A DNA stretch of 34,488 nucleotides from Bacteroidota bacterium (GTDB lineage: Bacteria > Bacteroidota > Bacteroidia > Bacteroidales > Rikenellaceae): contig JAEZTA010000137.1 in NCBI GenBank assembly GCA_023443765.1, positions 1 to 34,488 on the forward strand. The letters are read 5' to 3'. Shown here piece by piece: positions 7,321-15,507 of this stretch (the first letter of the stretch is position 1; the number at the start of each line of letters is the position of its first letter). The notes under the pieces are model-generated. The model worked only from the letters and a program-made list of their open reading frames with translations. It had not been told where the DNA came from and did no database searches. The translations under genes and the position numbers were made by a program.

Positions 7321-8844
7321 TTAGCGTTTCATGTTGTCGGTAACTCCCGTGCAGCCCCGCTGGATCAGCAGGCTTCCGGCCGGATTGGCGGGCGACGGGG
7401 CGGCCGTAATACCGTCGAGCGTCAGCGTCTGCACGCCGTGCGCTTCAACGGGAGCCGTGAAGTAAGGCTTCGTGACGCCTTCGCCCCACGACATCGTGCC
7501 GTTGTCCATGCGAACGTTGCGCACGTTTTCGAGGTAGACGATCGGGGTGTTCGACGCGAAGAACTCCTTGTCGGCGACCGTCGTGGGGCGGAAGTCGAAG
7601 TTGCCTCCCGCAACGGCGTCGAGTGCGCTCTGGTGCAGGCGGAAGTCGAAGTTGGAGAAGTAGATATTCTCGACCGTACATTCGGGCGAAGCATAGAAGA
7701 CCGACGAGTTTTCGCCGTCGCATGTGATGTTCGTGAACCGGAGGTTGCGGATGGCTCCCGGCACGCTCTCGCGTCCGCGGATAGCCACGACTTTGATCGG
7801 CTCGCCGTTGCCCCACCAGTCGCCCGTGTGCAGGCGCGTGTGGATGTTGAAGTTCGTGAAGTTGACGTTCTCCAGTCCGGCGTAGTCGCGGATGCAGATG
7901 CCGATGCCGCAGTTTGAGTCGAAGATCGTGATGTTCGAGAAGTTGTAGTCCGACATTACGTTCTGGTCCCAGCCGCCGATGCGGATGGCGCTCGACCGCG
8001 AGCGGAGCACACAGTTGTTGAAGTTGATGTTGCGCGAAGGCCGCGTGATGCGCTTGAAGCCCGGGTCGCCGAAATGCCAGTCGTAGCCCGAGACGACCAC
8101 CGCGTCGTCGCCGCACGAGATGTAGCAGTCCGAAACGTTGACGTTGCTCGACGAGATGATGTCGAGCCCGTCGCTGTTGGGAATCAGGAGGTTGTTGTCG
8201 ATCTTCAGGTTATGTACCGTCACGCGGTCGCAGTGTACGATCAGGAAGCACCAGTAAGGCGAATCCGCGCACTTGAAATCGTGCAGTTCGACATCGGTGC
8301 AGTTGCTGAAGACGATCATCTGGTGGAACCGGTCTTTCGGGTAAAGCGGACCGTCGCCGATGCCTTCCGCTACTTTGCGCAGGCCGTTGCCCTGGCGTAC
8401 GTAGTCGAGCGCCGGGCCTGCGATGACTTTGGCGCTGTCGGCATACATGAACTCCATGCCCTGCCCGAAGATGACGCCGTGGCCCGTGATCGAGACGTTC
8501 GACGCATCCTCGGTGTAGAAGACGCCCGCCAGTTCGTCATTGTGTTTCTGGTATTGCGAGAGGTCGGTCGTGGCGATCAGCCGCGCTCCCGTCTCCATGC
8601 GGAATTCGACATTCGAGCGCAGGTTGAGCGTGCCCACGAGGTAATCGCCTTTGGGAACGTAGACCACGCCGCCGCCCGCTTCGGCGCAACGGTCGATGGC
8701 CCGCTGGATTTTGTCGGTCGTCAGGCTGAGGCCGTCGTTATACGCACCGAATTTAGCTACGTTGTAAATGCCTGCCGTGCCGCCGCCGCACCCTGTCAGG
8801 AGTGCGACCAATGTGGCATACAGTATTATTCTAATAGTTTTCAT
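7321..8844 (-). CDS. GH28-like right-handed beta-helix lipoprotein (paralog A)
   Basis: 507 residues from ATG 8844, chosen because it starts the signal peptide MKTIRIILYATLVALLTGCG, with lipobox Cys19. Polygalacturonase-type features include YNVAKFGAYNDG, NSDGLD (D225) and CGDDAVV (D246, D247), so the three Asp typical of GH28 are kept. The His of the canonical GHG motif is missing (SRSSAIRIGG instead), and the RIK motif has become CGIGICI, losing both Arg and Lys. A Trp-rich segment RLHTGDWWGNGEPI is shared with the gene at 22193, and the two are clearly paralogs over their full length. It lies between GH31 and GH5 in the operon (20 bp and 4 bp gaps). GH28 normally acts on pectin; the altered motifs and mannan context argue for another substrate or a binding role. 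Confidence 0.85.
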   Translation of the reverse strand: MKTIRIILYATLVALLTGCGGGTAGIYNVAKFGAYNDGLSLTTDKIQRAIDRCAEAGGGVVYVPKGDYLVGTLNLRSNVEFRMETGARLIATTDLSQYQKHNDELAGVFYTEDASNVSITGHGVIFGQGMEFMYADSAKVIAGPALDYVRQGNGLRKVAEGIGDGPLYPKDRFHQMIVFSNCTDVELHDFKCADSPYWCFLIVHCDRVTVHNLKIDNNLLIPNSDGLDIISSSNVNVSDCYISCGDDAVVVSGYDWHFGDPGFKRITRPSRNINFNNCVLRSRSSAIRIGGWDQNVMSDYNFSNITIFDSNCGIGICIRDYAGLENVNFTNFNIHTRLHTGDWWGNGEPIKVVAIRGRESVPGAIRNLRFTNITCDGENSSVFYASPECTVENIYFSNFDFRLHQSALDAVAGGNFDFRPTTVADKEFFASNTPIVYLENVRNVRMDNGTMSWGEGVTKPYFTAPVEAHGVQTLTLDGITAAPSPANPAGSLLIQRGCTGVTDNMKR

Positions 8845-8864
8845 AAGTTTTAATAGGGGTTGTT

Positions 8865-11135
8865 TTAGCGGATTTCGATCGTGACGGGCTGCGTTGCGGC
8901 GAACGTGCCGCATTGTGCCGTGAGCAGGCCGTCGTTCCACGTCCATGTGTCGCAGGGGCGTCCGTTGACGGTCACTGCCGTGGGTTTTGCCGTTCCGACG
9001 ATCTCTACGTTGTAGGTGCGTTCGGCGACTGCTTCGGGGTAGGTCCCACGCGGGGCTTCGACCGTGAATCGCTGTACGCCGTCAGAGGTGCGTTTATAGG
9101 CGAGCAGCGTACGGCGGCTCAGCCCTTTCTCGTAGTCGAAATTCTCGCCTTCGTCTTCATAGAGGTCGAACGTCGTGTGGCACGGCATGGCGGAAGCATA
9201 GGCGCGGAGCGTCAGTTCCGAGAGCGGGGCGCTCACATAATCGGCGACCCGGGCCATCGGGATGAGCGACCCGGCGCGCACGTAGAGCGGGAAACTCTGA
9301 ATGTCCGAGGTCCGTGCGATCTCGCGGCCGCCCGTGAGGCGTTCGTTCGTGAAATAATCGTACCATGTACCTTCGGGCAGCCAGAGCGAACGCTCCGTCA
9401 CCCCGTGCTGGCCGTCGCCCGAAGGACGCATGGCCGGAGCCGCGAGGAATGCTTCGCCGAAAAGGTACTGATCGTAGCGGTATGCCTCGTCGTTTTCCGG
9501 GTAATCGAGGTACATGCCCCGGCAGAGGGGTACGCCCGTCTCGTGGGCGTCGCGCATCAGCGTGTAGATATAGGGGTTCAGCGCGGCACGCAGGCGGATC
9601 GAACTGCGGATCGACTCCAGCACCGTAGGACCCCACTCCCACGGAAGGCGCGAACCTCCGTCCCAACCGTCGGGACAGGTCCTGGCAGGATGCCAGAAGA
9701 GGTCCTTCTTGGCATGGAGGCGCATCAGCGGCGAGAAAGCGCCGAGTTGCGCCCAACGGGCGAACATCTCGCCGTCGGGGATATAGCCGTCCTTGCCCTG
9801 GGGCATGTAGCCGCCGATGTCGTGCGACCACCAGACGCCGTTGTTGGCTCCCTTGAGCGTCACTTCGACCGTGCGGCGCATCGTGGCCCACGTGGCGTAG
9901 GTGTCGCCCGAAAATCCGGCGGGGTAGCGGTGGTTGCAGAGCGTATAGCTTTGCAGGCGGTTGAGCACCAGCGGACGCTTGCCTGTGCCCTGGGTGAGGT
10001 AGCGTTTGTAGAGTTCTGCCGAGTAGATCGAGTTGGCGCCGTCGACCCAGTGGAAATCGAATCCGTCGTCGATCATTTCGGCAAGGTAGAGGTCGTAGAA
10101 GGCCTTGAAATGACGCTCGTTGCGCGTGTCGTACTCCACGACCCGGATTTCAGGCTCGAACGACGGTCCGTCGACGATCGACTTGTCGTAGTCCAGCCCG
10201 GCCCGGCGGCAGAACTCGCGCACCTTGGGGTCGTCCTTGTAGATGCAGCCCGAGTGGTGATTGAAGCCGGTCTTGATGTGCTGCGATTCGGCCCAGTCCT
10301 GGAAGGCGCGCATGTCGGGGAAATTCGACGTGTCGTATTTGTAGCCATACCAGTGGTCGACGTGCCAGCACATGTCGAGAATCACGGCGTCGAGCGGAAT
10401 CTGCTGTTCGCGGAACCCGGTGACGATCTGCTTGTAGTCTTCGTCGGTGTAATCCTTCCAACGGCTGTAAATCAGGCCCAGCGACCATTTGGGGAACATC
10501 GGGATGCCGCCTGCGATCGAGAAAAAGTCGGTGAAGGCGCGGCGGTAGTTCGTACCGTAGCAGAACACGTAGAGTTCTTCGTAGGGCAGGCCTTCGCGGT
10601 AGAGGTTCAGCTCGTCTTGCGTGTGGCGGAGCACGGTGTATCCGCGGCGGCTCAGGATGCCGTCCTGCGGCGTGGGGCGAATGTTGTGCGACGAGGTGAT
10701 GTCGTTCTGCTCGGAGTAGCATTTTTCGCCGTCGCAGTTGTCCAGCGCGCCGATCACGCCGCCGAGGTTCTCGGTGTCTTCGGCTCCCAGCACGGGAATC
10801 GATACGATGCCTTCGACGCGGATGCCGCCCGTCGTGAGGGGTTGCGACGGATCGTAGACGATGGTCATTTCACCCGTTGCGATGCGGTAGGCCGCACCTT
10901 CTTTCGTAACGTCGAATTTTACGGGAGCCGTCGGCAGGGCCGTGACGCCCAGATCGGTGCGTACAGGTGCAAAACGGTAGTTGTCGCCGCTGCGCACGGA
11001 GAACATCGTGGGCGAGAGCAGGTCGATCTGCACCTGACGGAACGACACGGCGTTGCCCGTACGGCGGTATTCGCGGGCGGAGCCGGCCGTTGCAGCTACG
11101 AGCAGCGCAGCAGTCAGTAAGGTTTTCAGTTTCAT
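8865..11135 (-). CDS. GH31 family alpha-glycosidase
   Basis: 756 residues from ATG 11135, which starts a signal peptide (MKLKTLLTAALLVAATAGSA) without lipobox, so probably periplasmic. The N-terminal beta-sandwich (about 25-205) is followed by the GH31 barrel: SRWKDYTDEDYKQIV, LDAVILDMCW, the likely nucleophile Asp365 in FHWVDGAN and the likely acid/base Asp411 in FSGDTYATW. GVWWSHDIGGY and the C-terminal sheet (LWLPEGTWYDYFT, PLYVRAGSLIPM) are also typical. The nucleophile context lacks the usual WxDMNE form, so substrate is uncertain: alpha-glucosidase, alpha-xylosidase and alpha-galactosidase all occur in GH31. Next to GH97 and mannanases, removal of alpha-linked side sugars is the likely job. 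It starts 13 bp after the GH97 stop. Confidence 0.88.
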   Translation of the reverse strand: MKLKTLLTAALLVAATAGSAREYRRTGNAVSFRQVQIDLLSPTMFSVRSGDNYRFAPVRTDLGVTALPTAPVKFDVTKEGAAYRIATGEMTIVYDPSQPLTTGGIRVEGIVSIPVLGAEDTENLGGVIGALDNCDGEKCYSEQNDITSSHNIRPTPQDGILSRRGYTVLRHTQDELNLYREGLPYEELYVFCYGTNYRRAFTDFFSIAGGIPMFPKWSLGLIYSRWKDYTDEDYKQIVTGFREQQIPLDAVILDMCWHVDHWYGYKYDTSNFPDMRAFQDWAESQHIKTGFNHHSGCIYKDDPKVREFCRRAGLDYDKSIVDGPSFEPEIRVVEYDTRNERHFKAFYDLYLAEMIDDGFDFHWVDGANSIYSAELYKRYLTQGTGKRPLVLNRLQSYTLCNHRYPAGFSGDTYATWATMRRTVEVTLKGANNGVWWSHDIGGYMPQGKDGYIPDGEMFARWAQLGAFSPLMRLHAKKDLFWHPARTCPDGWDGGSRLPWEWGPTVLESIRSSIRLRAALNPYIYTLMRDAHETGVPLCRGMYLDYPENDEAYRYDQYLFGEAFLAAPAMRPSGDGQHGVTERSLWLPEGTWYDYFTNERLTGGREIARTSDIQSFPLYVRAGSLIPMARVADYVSAPLSELTLRAYASAMPCHTTFDLYEDEGENFDYEKGLSRRTLLAYKRTSDGVQRFTVEAPRGTYPEAVAERTYNVEIVGTAKPTAVTVNGRPCDTWTWNDGLLTAQCGTFAATQPVTIEIR

Positions 11136-11148
11136 TGATTCCAGCGTT

Positions 11149-13134
11149 TTATTTGCGGGTAGGGTAAATGTGGATTGCCGCGCCGCCGCTGTCGGCCATC
11201 CTGAGCGGCAGTTTGTCGCCTTTGCGCAGGCTGACGGTCTGTTTTTCGAGGCGGTTGGGGTCTGTGGCTGTTTCGTCGGTGTCGGCATAGATCTCGGCGG
11301 TGTATTCACCGTCGCCGAGGAAGTCGGCCGTCAGCACTACTTCCCGGGGCGTCGAGTTGTTGATGGCGCCCACCCACCAGTCGGCGCCCTTGCGGCGCGC
11401 CACACAGGCGTATTCCATCACCGAAGCCGCCGGTACGACGGTTTCGTCCCATGTGGTCGGCACTTTGCGGATAAATTCGAATCCGGGCTGCCCTTCGTAA
11501 GCCTGCGGGGTGTCGCAAACCATGCCCAGGTAGCTTTCGAGTACGACGTACATACCCAGCATGTGGCAACGGGTATTGGTCACCCACGGGTTCGAGTAGC
11601 GGATTTGCAGTTTTTCTTTCGGCACGGCGCGGAATCCGCCGAGGTGGTAATCCGTGGCCCCGGCCAGCAGGCGCGTGAAGGGAATGGCGATGTCGAGGTC
11701 GGCGCCCATGTCTACCGACCACTTGTAGCATTCATAGTTGCGCGTACCTTCACGGGTGAACTCGTTGGGGTAGGTGCGGTTGAGTCCGGAGGGTTTCGAC
11801 GAACCGTGGAACTGCACGAAAATCTTGTGTGCGGCCGATTTGGCGAGAATCTCCTCCTGAATGCGAATCATCTGCTGGTCGTCGCGGTCCATGAAGTCGA
11901 CCATCATGCCCTTGACGCCCCACTCCTCGAAGCGGGCCAGCGCTTCGTCCAACTGTTCGTAAAGCGGCCGCCAGTTGACCCAGAGGTGGATGCCTACGCC
12001 CTGTGAAGCGGCGTAGTTGCAGATGTAGGGCATGTCGAGCGTCCGGAGGGGTTTCATGATGTCGGCCTCGGGGCTCGGGGACTCGAAGTTCATGTTCGGG
12101 TCGTAATACCAGGGCTGTTCGGCATAGCCGTAAATCGAGTGGAAATCGAGCCCGGAGCGGGCTGCGAAGTCGATGTAATATTTGTTCGTCGGAAAGTTGT
12201 TGCCCGCGAGGAACGTGGTATCGGGGGCGACGCAGCCGTTCCACCAGGTGAAGGTGGTTTTGCCGGGACGAATCCACGTCGTATCGGCCACGGCGCACGG
12301 GTCGTTGAGGTTCGTGAGCAGGTTCGAGGCGATCAGACGACCCACCTCCGGGCCGATCATCATCACGCGCCATGGCGAACGGTGCGGCAGCGATGCGCGC
12401 ACCTTTTCGCGCTGTTGTCCGGGCAGCGGCGAGAGTTTTCCGCGCAGCGAACCCTGCTCCTTGGAGAGGTAAAGCCCCGCATAGTCGCGTATGGCAGCTT
12501 CGGTGACGGCCATCACCGTCCCGTCGGGGTAGGTAAACAGCGTCGGCATTTCCATCAGCTTGCCTTCGTCGAGATGCTCGTAGTCGGTCTGTGTGTAAAA
12601 ACCTTCGTGGGAGGTGGTGTACGATCCCAGGTACATCGTCAGCGCTTTTGGATTGCCTGCGAGGTCGAAAGTCGTCAGCTCGTCGTGCATCACATAGGAG
12701 TTCCAGCCCTCCTGCTCGGGGAAGACATAGCGGAAAGCTGCGCCGTCGTCGAACGCGCGAACCACCAGGTCGATCCGGCGGCGGGGTGCGGCGTTCTCCA
12801 GCAGGGGGATCACCGCCTCGTTGTAAGCCTCTTCGACGTGTGACGATTTGCCTGTGATCAGATCGTAGCGCTCCACGCCGCTGCGGTGTTCGATGCGTCC
12901 TGTTTTAAGCCCGCGGCCGAATTCACCGCTGTCGAAGACGAAGCCCATGCGGCCCCCGTCGACAAGCTGTGTATTGCGGTAGAAAACATTGTAGGTGGGC
13001 AGCGACTGCCGGTCGACGCGGACAGTGAGGCGAATCTGCCCGTCGGGCGATTTTACGCTTATGGTTTTCTGTGCATAGCCTGCACTGCCCAGCAGCAGCG
13101 TTGCGGCCATTATTGTGAGGAGTCGTTTCATCAT
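11149..13134 (-). CDS. GH97 glycosidase, retaining alpha-galactosidase type
   Basis: 661 residues with signal peptide MMKRLLTIMAATLLLGSAGYA and no lipobox, hence periplasmic. The N-terminal beta-sandwich (about 24-270) opens with ISVKSPDGQIRLTVRVD; the barrel carries GVKGMMVDFMDRDDQ. Asp413 in VDFMD sits where retaining GH97 alpha-galactosidases (Bacteroides thetaiotaomicron BtGH97b type) have their nucleophile; inverting SusB-type enzymes lack this Asp. Acidic residues in NEFTREGTRNYE (458-468) could supply the acid/base. The length also fits the BtGH97b type. The likely role is removing alpha-1,6-galactose from galactomannan fragments. Its ATG overlaps the GH26 stop (ATGATGA arrangement), so translation is probably coupled. 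A second ATG at 13131 is an equally possible start. Confidence 0.9.
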   Translation of the reverse strand: MMKRLLTIMAATLLLGSAGYAQKTISVKSPDGQIRLTVRVDRQSLPTYNVFYRNTQLVDGGRMGFVFDSGEFGRGLKTGRIEHRSGVERYDLITGKSSHVEEAYNEAVIPLLENAAPRRRIDLVVRAFDDGAAFRYVFPEQEGWNSYVMHDELTTFDLAGNPKALTMYLGSYTTSHEGFYTQTDYEHLDEGKLMEMPTLFTYPDGTVMAVTEAAIRDYAGLYLSKEQGSLRGKLSPLPGQQREKVRASLPHRSPWRVMMIGPEVGRLIASNLLTNLNDPCAVADTTWIRPGKTTFTWWNGCVAPDTTFLAGNNFPTNKYYIDFAARSGLDFHSIYGYAEQPWYYDPNMNFESPSPEADIMKPLRTLDMPYICNYAASQGVGIHLWVNWRPLYEQLDEALARFEEWGVKGMMVDFMDRDDQQMIRIQEEILAKSAAHKIFVQFHGSSKPSGLNRTYPNEFTREGTRNYECYKWSVDMGADLDIAIPFTRLLAGATDYHLGGFRAVPKEKLQIRYSNPWVTNTRCHMLGMYVVLESYLGMVCDTPQAYEGQPGFEFIRKVPTTWDETVVPAASVMEYACVARRKGADWWVGAINNSTPREVVLTADFLGDGEYTAEIYADTDETATDPNRLEKQTVSLRKGDKLPLRMADSGGAAIHIYPTRK

Positions 13135-14237
13135 TGTATGTCTCGGTTCATTAAGATTCGGTCGCCGGCGATAAAGGCCTTGAAGTCGGCTTCGGCGGCG
13201 TGTCCCTTGTAGGGCAGGTAGAAATGTCCGGGTTTGTCCGGCTCCCAGGCATTGCGCCAGAAAAGTATCCACGCGATGCCGTAAGGTTCGGTTACGGGGG
13301 CCACTACCCGGGTGAAATAGTCGGGGGTAGGGATTCCTTCCATACCGGTCTCGGCCATCACGGGCAGTTTGCCCGCTTTGGCGGCATAGTCGGTGACGAT
13401 CTGCATATTGCGCCGCATGTTCTCCATGTAGCGCTCCGTTGCAGCCTCGTCCGTGCCGAAGTGGTAGAGGTCGAAGCCCACCACGTCGACCCACTCGTCG
13501 CCCGGGTAACGTTCCAGGTAATCCGCTTCGTCTCCGACCTCAGTCGGGGAGTAGGCGTAGAGCACGTTGTGCACCCCACGGGTATCGCGTAAGTGGGCGA
13601 CGGTCATGCGCCACAGCTCCTTGTACTCTTCGGGCGTCGAAAAGTCCGCGCCCCACCAGAACCACGAGCGGGTCTGTTCGTGGTAGAGGCGCAGCACGAC
13701 GGGGATCGTTTCGCCCTGTGCGTCGCGCAGCGACGACAGGAATCCGGCCACGCGGTCGAGCCGGGTGAGGTATTCGTCGTGGTGCGTGCCGCCGGGTAAT
13801 ACGGAGGCGACAACGTCGTTGCGTGTGCAGTCCCACGTCGAGCCGCCGGTGAGGATGTTATCCCCGTGCCAACTGATCGTTGAAACTCCTCCGCGGGCTG
13901 CCGTAGCCGCAATTCCTTGCCGCATATCATCGAAGAAAACCGAGTCGAGGCTGCGGGGTGCACCCAGTTCGACATGGCCGATCTCCCAGCCGACGACGGC
14001 GGGGTAATCGCCCGTCATGTCGTAGACATCCGAGAATCCGGGTTCATATCGTTGGTGTCCGTAGGCGAGGTCGTCCTGGTGTCCGAGCATGATGCCCCGG
14101 TCGCGGAGCGCAAACAGCCGCTCGTAGAGCGCGCAGGTGGCTTTTGTCGCCTGTGGGTCCGAAGGACGGTGTTTCGGCCCTGAGCAGGCCGCGGTCAGCA
14201 GGGCTGTGCCCGCTGCGATCGTGAGGAGGTGATTCAT
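13131..14237 (-). CDS. GH26 endo-beta-1,4-mannanase, lipoprotein
   Basis: 368 residues with lipobox Cys18 (LLTAACSG), so anchored in the membrane, probably at the surface or facing the periplasm. GH26 hallmarks are GIMLGHQDDLAYG, STISWHGDN, the acid/base Glu187 in RLYHEQTRSWFWWG and the nucleophile Glu296 in VMAETGMEG. It resembles Bacteroidetes mannanases that release mannobiose, and is related to the C-terminal half of the fusion protein at 2332. It starts 7 bp after the GH130 stop and overlaps the GH97 start. The gene order of phosphorylase next to GH26 recalls the known Bacteroides fragilis mannan operon. The product profile (mannobiose) is inferred from that parallel. Confidence 0.93.
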   Translation of the reverse strand: MNHLLTIAAGTALLTAACSGPKHRPSDPQATKATCALYERLFALRDRGIMLGHQDDLAYGHQRYEPGFSDVYDMTGDYPAVVGWEIGHVELGAPRSLDSVFFDDMRQGIAATAARGGVSTISWHGDNILTGGSTWDCTRNDVVASVLPGGTHHDEYLTRLDRVAGFLSSLRDAQGETIPVVLRLYHEQTRSWFWWGADFSTPEEYKELWRMTVAHLRDTRGVHNVLYAYSPTEVGDEADYLERYPGDEWVDVVGFDLYHFGTDEAATERYMENMRRNMQIVTDYAAKAGKLPVMAETGMEGIPTPDYFTRVVAPVTEPYGIAWILFWRNAWEPDKPGHFYLPYKGHAAEADFKAFIAGDRILMNRDIQ

Positions 14238-14244
14238 GGGTATT

Positions 14245-15423
14245 TTATCGTTGTATGAAGGGTTCGTTGCGGTCGATCAGTTTGCAGAGCGTGTCGACTG
14301 AAGCGGCGCTGCGCAGCCCGTCGGGGGCTGTGTTGAAGCAGTAGTCGAGGAGCCGGTCGACAGACGACACGGCTACGTGCATGCGGGTGTCGCACGCGGC
14401 GTAATAGATCAGCACACGGCCGTCGGGATCGGCGATCCAGCCGTTACAGAAGAGTACGTTCGATACGTCACCGACGCGTTCGCCGCCCAGCGGGGCCATG
14501 AAGTAGCCGGCCGGCTCGGCGATCACGCGCGTGGGGTCTTCGAGCGCCGTGACATAGAGGAAGAGCACATAGCGCAGTCCTGCGGCGCACATCCTCACGC
14601 CGTGGGCCATGTGGAGCCATCCGCGGGGCGTGCGGATCGGGTGCGGACCTTCTCCGTTCTTCATCTCTTTGATGGTGTGGTACCGGCGGCCGTTGATGAT
14701 CTTTTGCTCGCCGACTTCGGGACGGGTGATGTCGTCGATGAGCGCCCAGCCGATGCCGCCGCCGTTGCCCGCGTCGATGAAACTGTCCTGCGGACGGGTG
14801 TAGAGGGCATATTTGCCGTTGACGAACTCCGGGTGCAGCACCACGTTGCGTTGCTGGCCCGGGCTTTTCAGGTCGGGCAGGCGCTCCCATTGTTCGAGGT
14901 CTTTCGTGCGGGCGATGCCTGCGGCGGCAATCGCTGCCGAAAGGTCGTTCGGAGCCGAGAGGTCCTTGCGCTCGGTGCAGAAGACGCCGTATATCCAACC
15001 ATCCTCGTGGGCCGTCAGGCGCATGTCATAGACATTCGTATCGGGCACGTCGGTTTCGGGCATCCGTACCGGGTATTTCCGGAAACGGAAATGGTCGATG
15101 CCGTTGGGGCTTTCGGCGATGGCGAAGAACGATTTGCGGTCGTTGCCCTCGACGCGGACCGCCATCACGTATTTGTCGCCGAAACGCATGGCCCCGGCGT
15201 TGAACGTGCCGTTGATCCCGAACCGTTCCATGCAGTAGGGGTTGCGTTCGGGTGAAAAGTCATAGCGCCATTCCAGCGGCGTATGGTCGCGTGTCAGCAC
15301 CGGATATTTGTACCGCTCGTAAATCCCGTTTCCGGGCAGCAGAGGTTCGTTGTCACGTTCCAGAAGCAGGGCGTGCTCCTCCCGCAGGGCGTTCAAACGA
15401 GTTTCGAATAAAGTGTTCGTCAT
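14245..15423 (-). CDS. GH130 4-O-beta-D-mannosyl-D-glucose phosphorylase
   Basis: 392 residues, no signal peptide, so cytoplasmic. The five-bladed propeller motifs of GH130 are clear: NPYCMERFGINGTFNAGAMRFGDKYVMAVRVEG split over 61-92, and VPDTNVYDMRLT with the likely catalytic Asp128. KNGEGPHPIRTPRGWLHMAHGVR and the length fit subfamily 1 enzymes, which phosphorolyse mannosyl-beta-1,4-glucose to alpha-mannose-1-phosphate and glucose. It pairs with the epimerase at 1-645, although the two genes are about 14 kb apart. It is the first enzyme gene after the predicted intra-operon terminator at 15461-15500, 84 bp past the glycan-binding lipoprotein. Confidence 0.93.
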   Translation of the reverse strand: MTNTLFETRLNALREEHALLLERDNEPLLPGNGIYERYKYPVLTRDHTPLEWRYDFSPERNPYCMERFGINGTFNAGAMRFGDKYVMAVRVEGNDRKSFFAIAESPNGIDHFRFRKYPVRMPETDVPDTNVYDMRLTAHEDGWIYGVFCTERKDLSAPNDLSAAIAAAGIARTKDLEQWERLPDLKSPGQQRNVVLHPEFVNGKYALYTRPQDSFIDAGNGGGIGWALIDDITRPEVGEQKIINGRRYHTIKEMKNGEGPHPIRTPRGWLHMAHGVRMCAAGLRYVLFLYVTALEDPTRVIAEPAGYFMAPLGGERVGDVSNVLFCNGWIADPDGRVLIYYAACDTRMHVAVSSVDRLLDYCFNTAPDGLRSAASVDTLCKLIDRNEPFIQR

Positions 15424-15460
15424 ATCAGTTTCATAAATGATGAGAATGTCGGAGGCTTGG

Positions 15461-15500
15461 AAAAACCGGGGCGCGGACCCGTCAGAGAGCCTGCGCCCCG
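15461..15500 (-). terminator. Predicted intra-operon terminator between the Sus-like genes and the enzymes
   Basis: On the minus strand CGGGGCGC pairs with GCGCCCCG over an 18-base loop and is followed by GTTTTTCC. It lies just past the stop of the glycan-binding lipoprotein gene and before GH130. Partial termination would keep susC/D/binding-protein transcripts above enzyme transcripts. No new -7 box is obvious downstream. Confidence 0.6.
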
Positions 15501-15507
15501 TGTTTCC

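Noticed and set aside
8913..11120. Long open frame (735 codons) antisense to GH31
   Set aside because: The minus strand holds an intact GH31 with signal peptide and catalytic motifs. The opposite frame is low-complexity and lacks domain signs.
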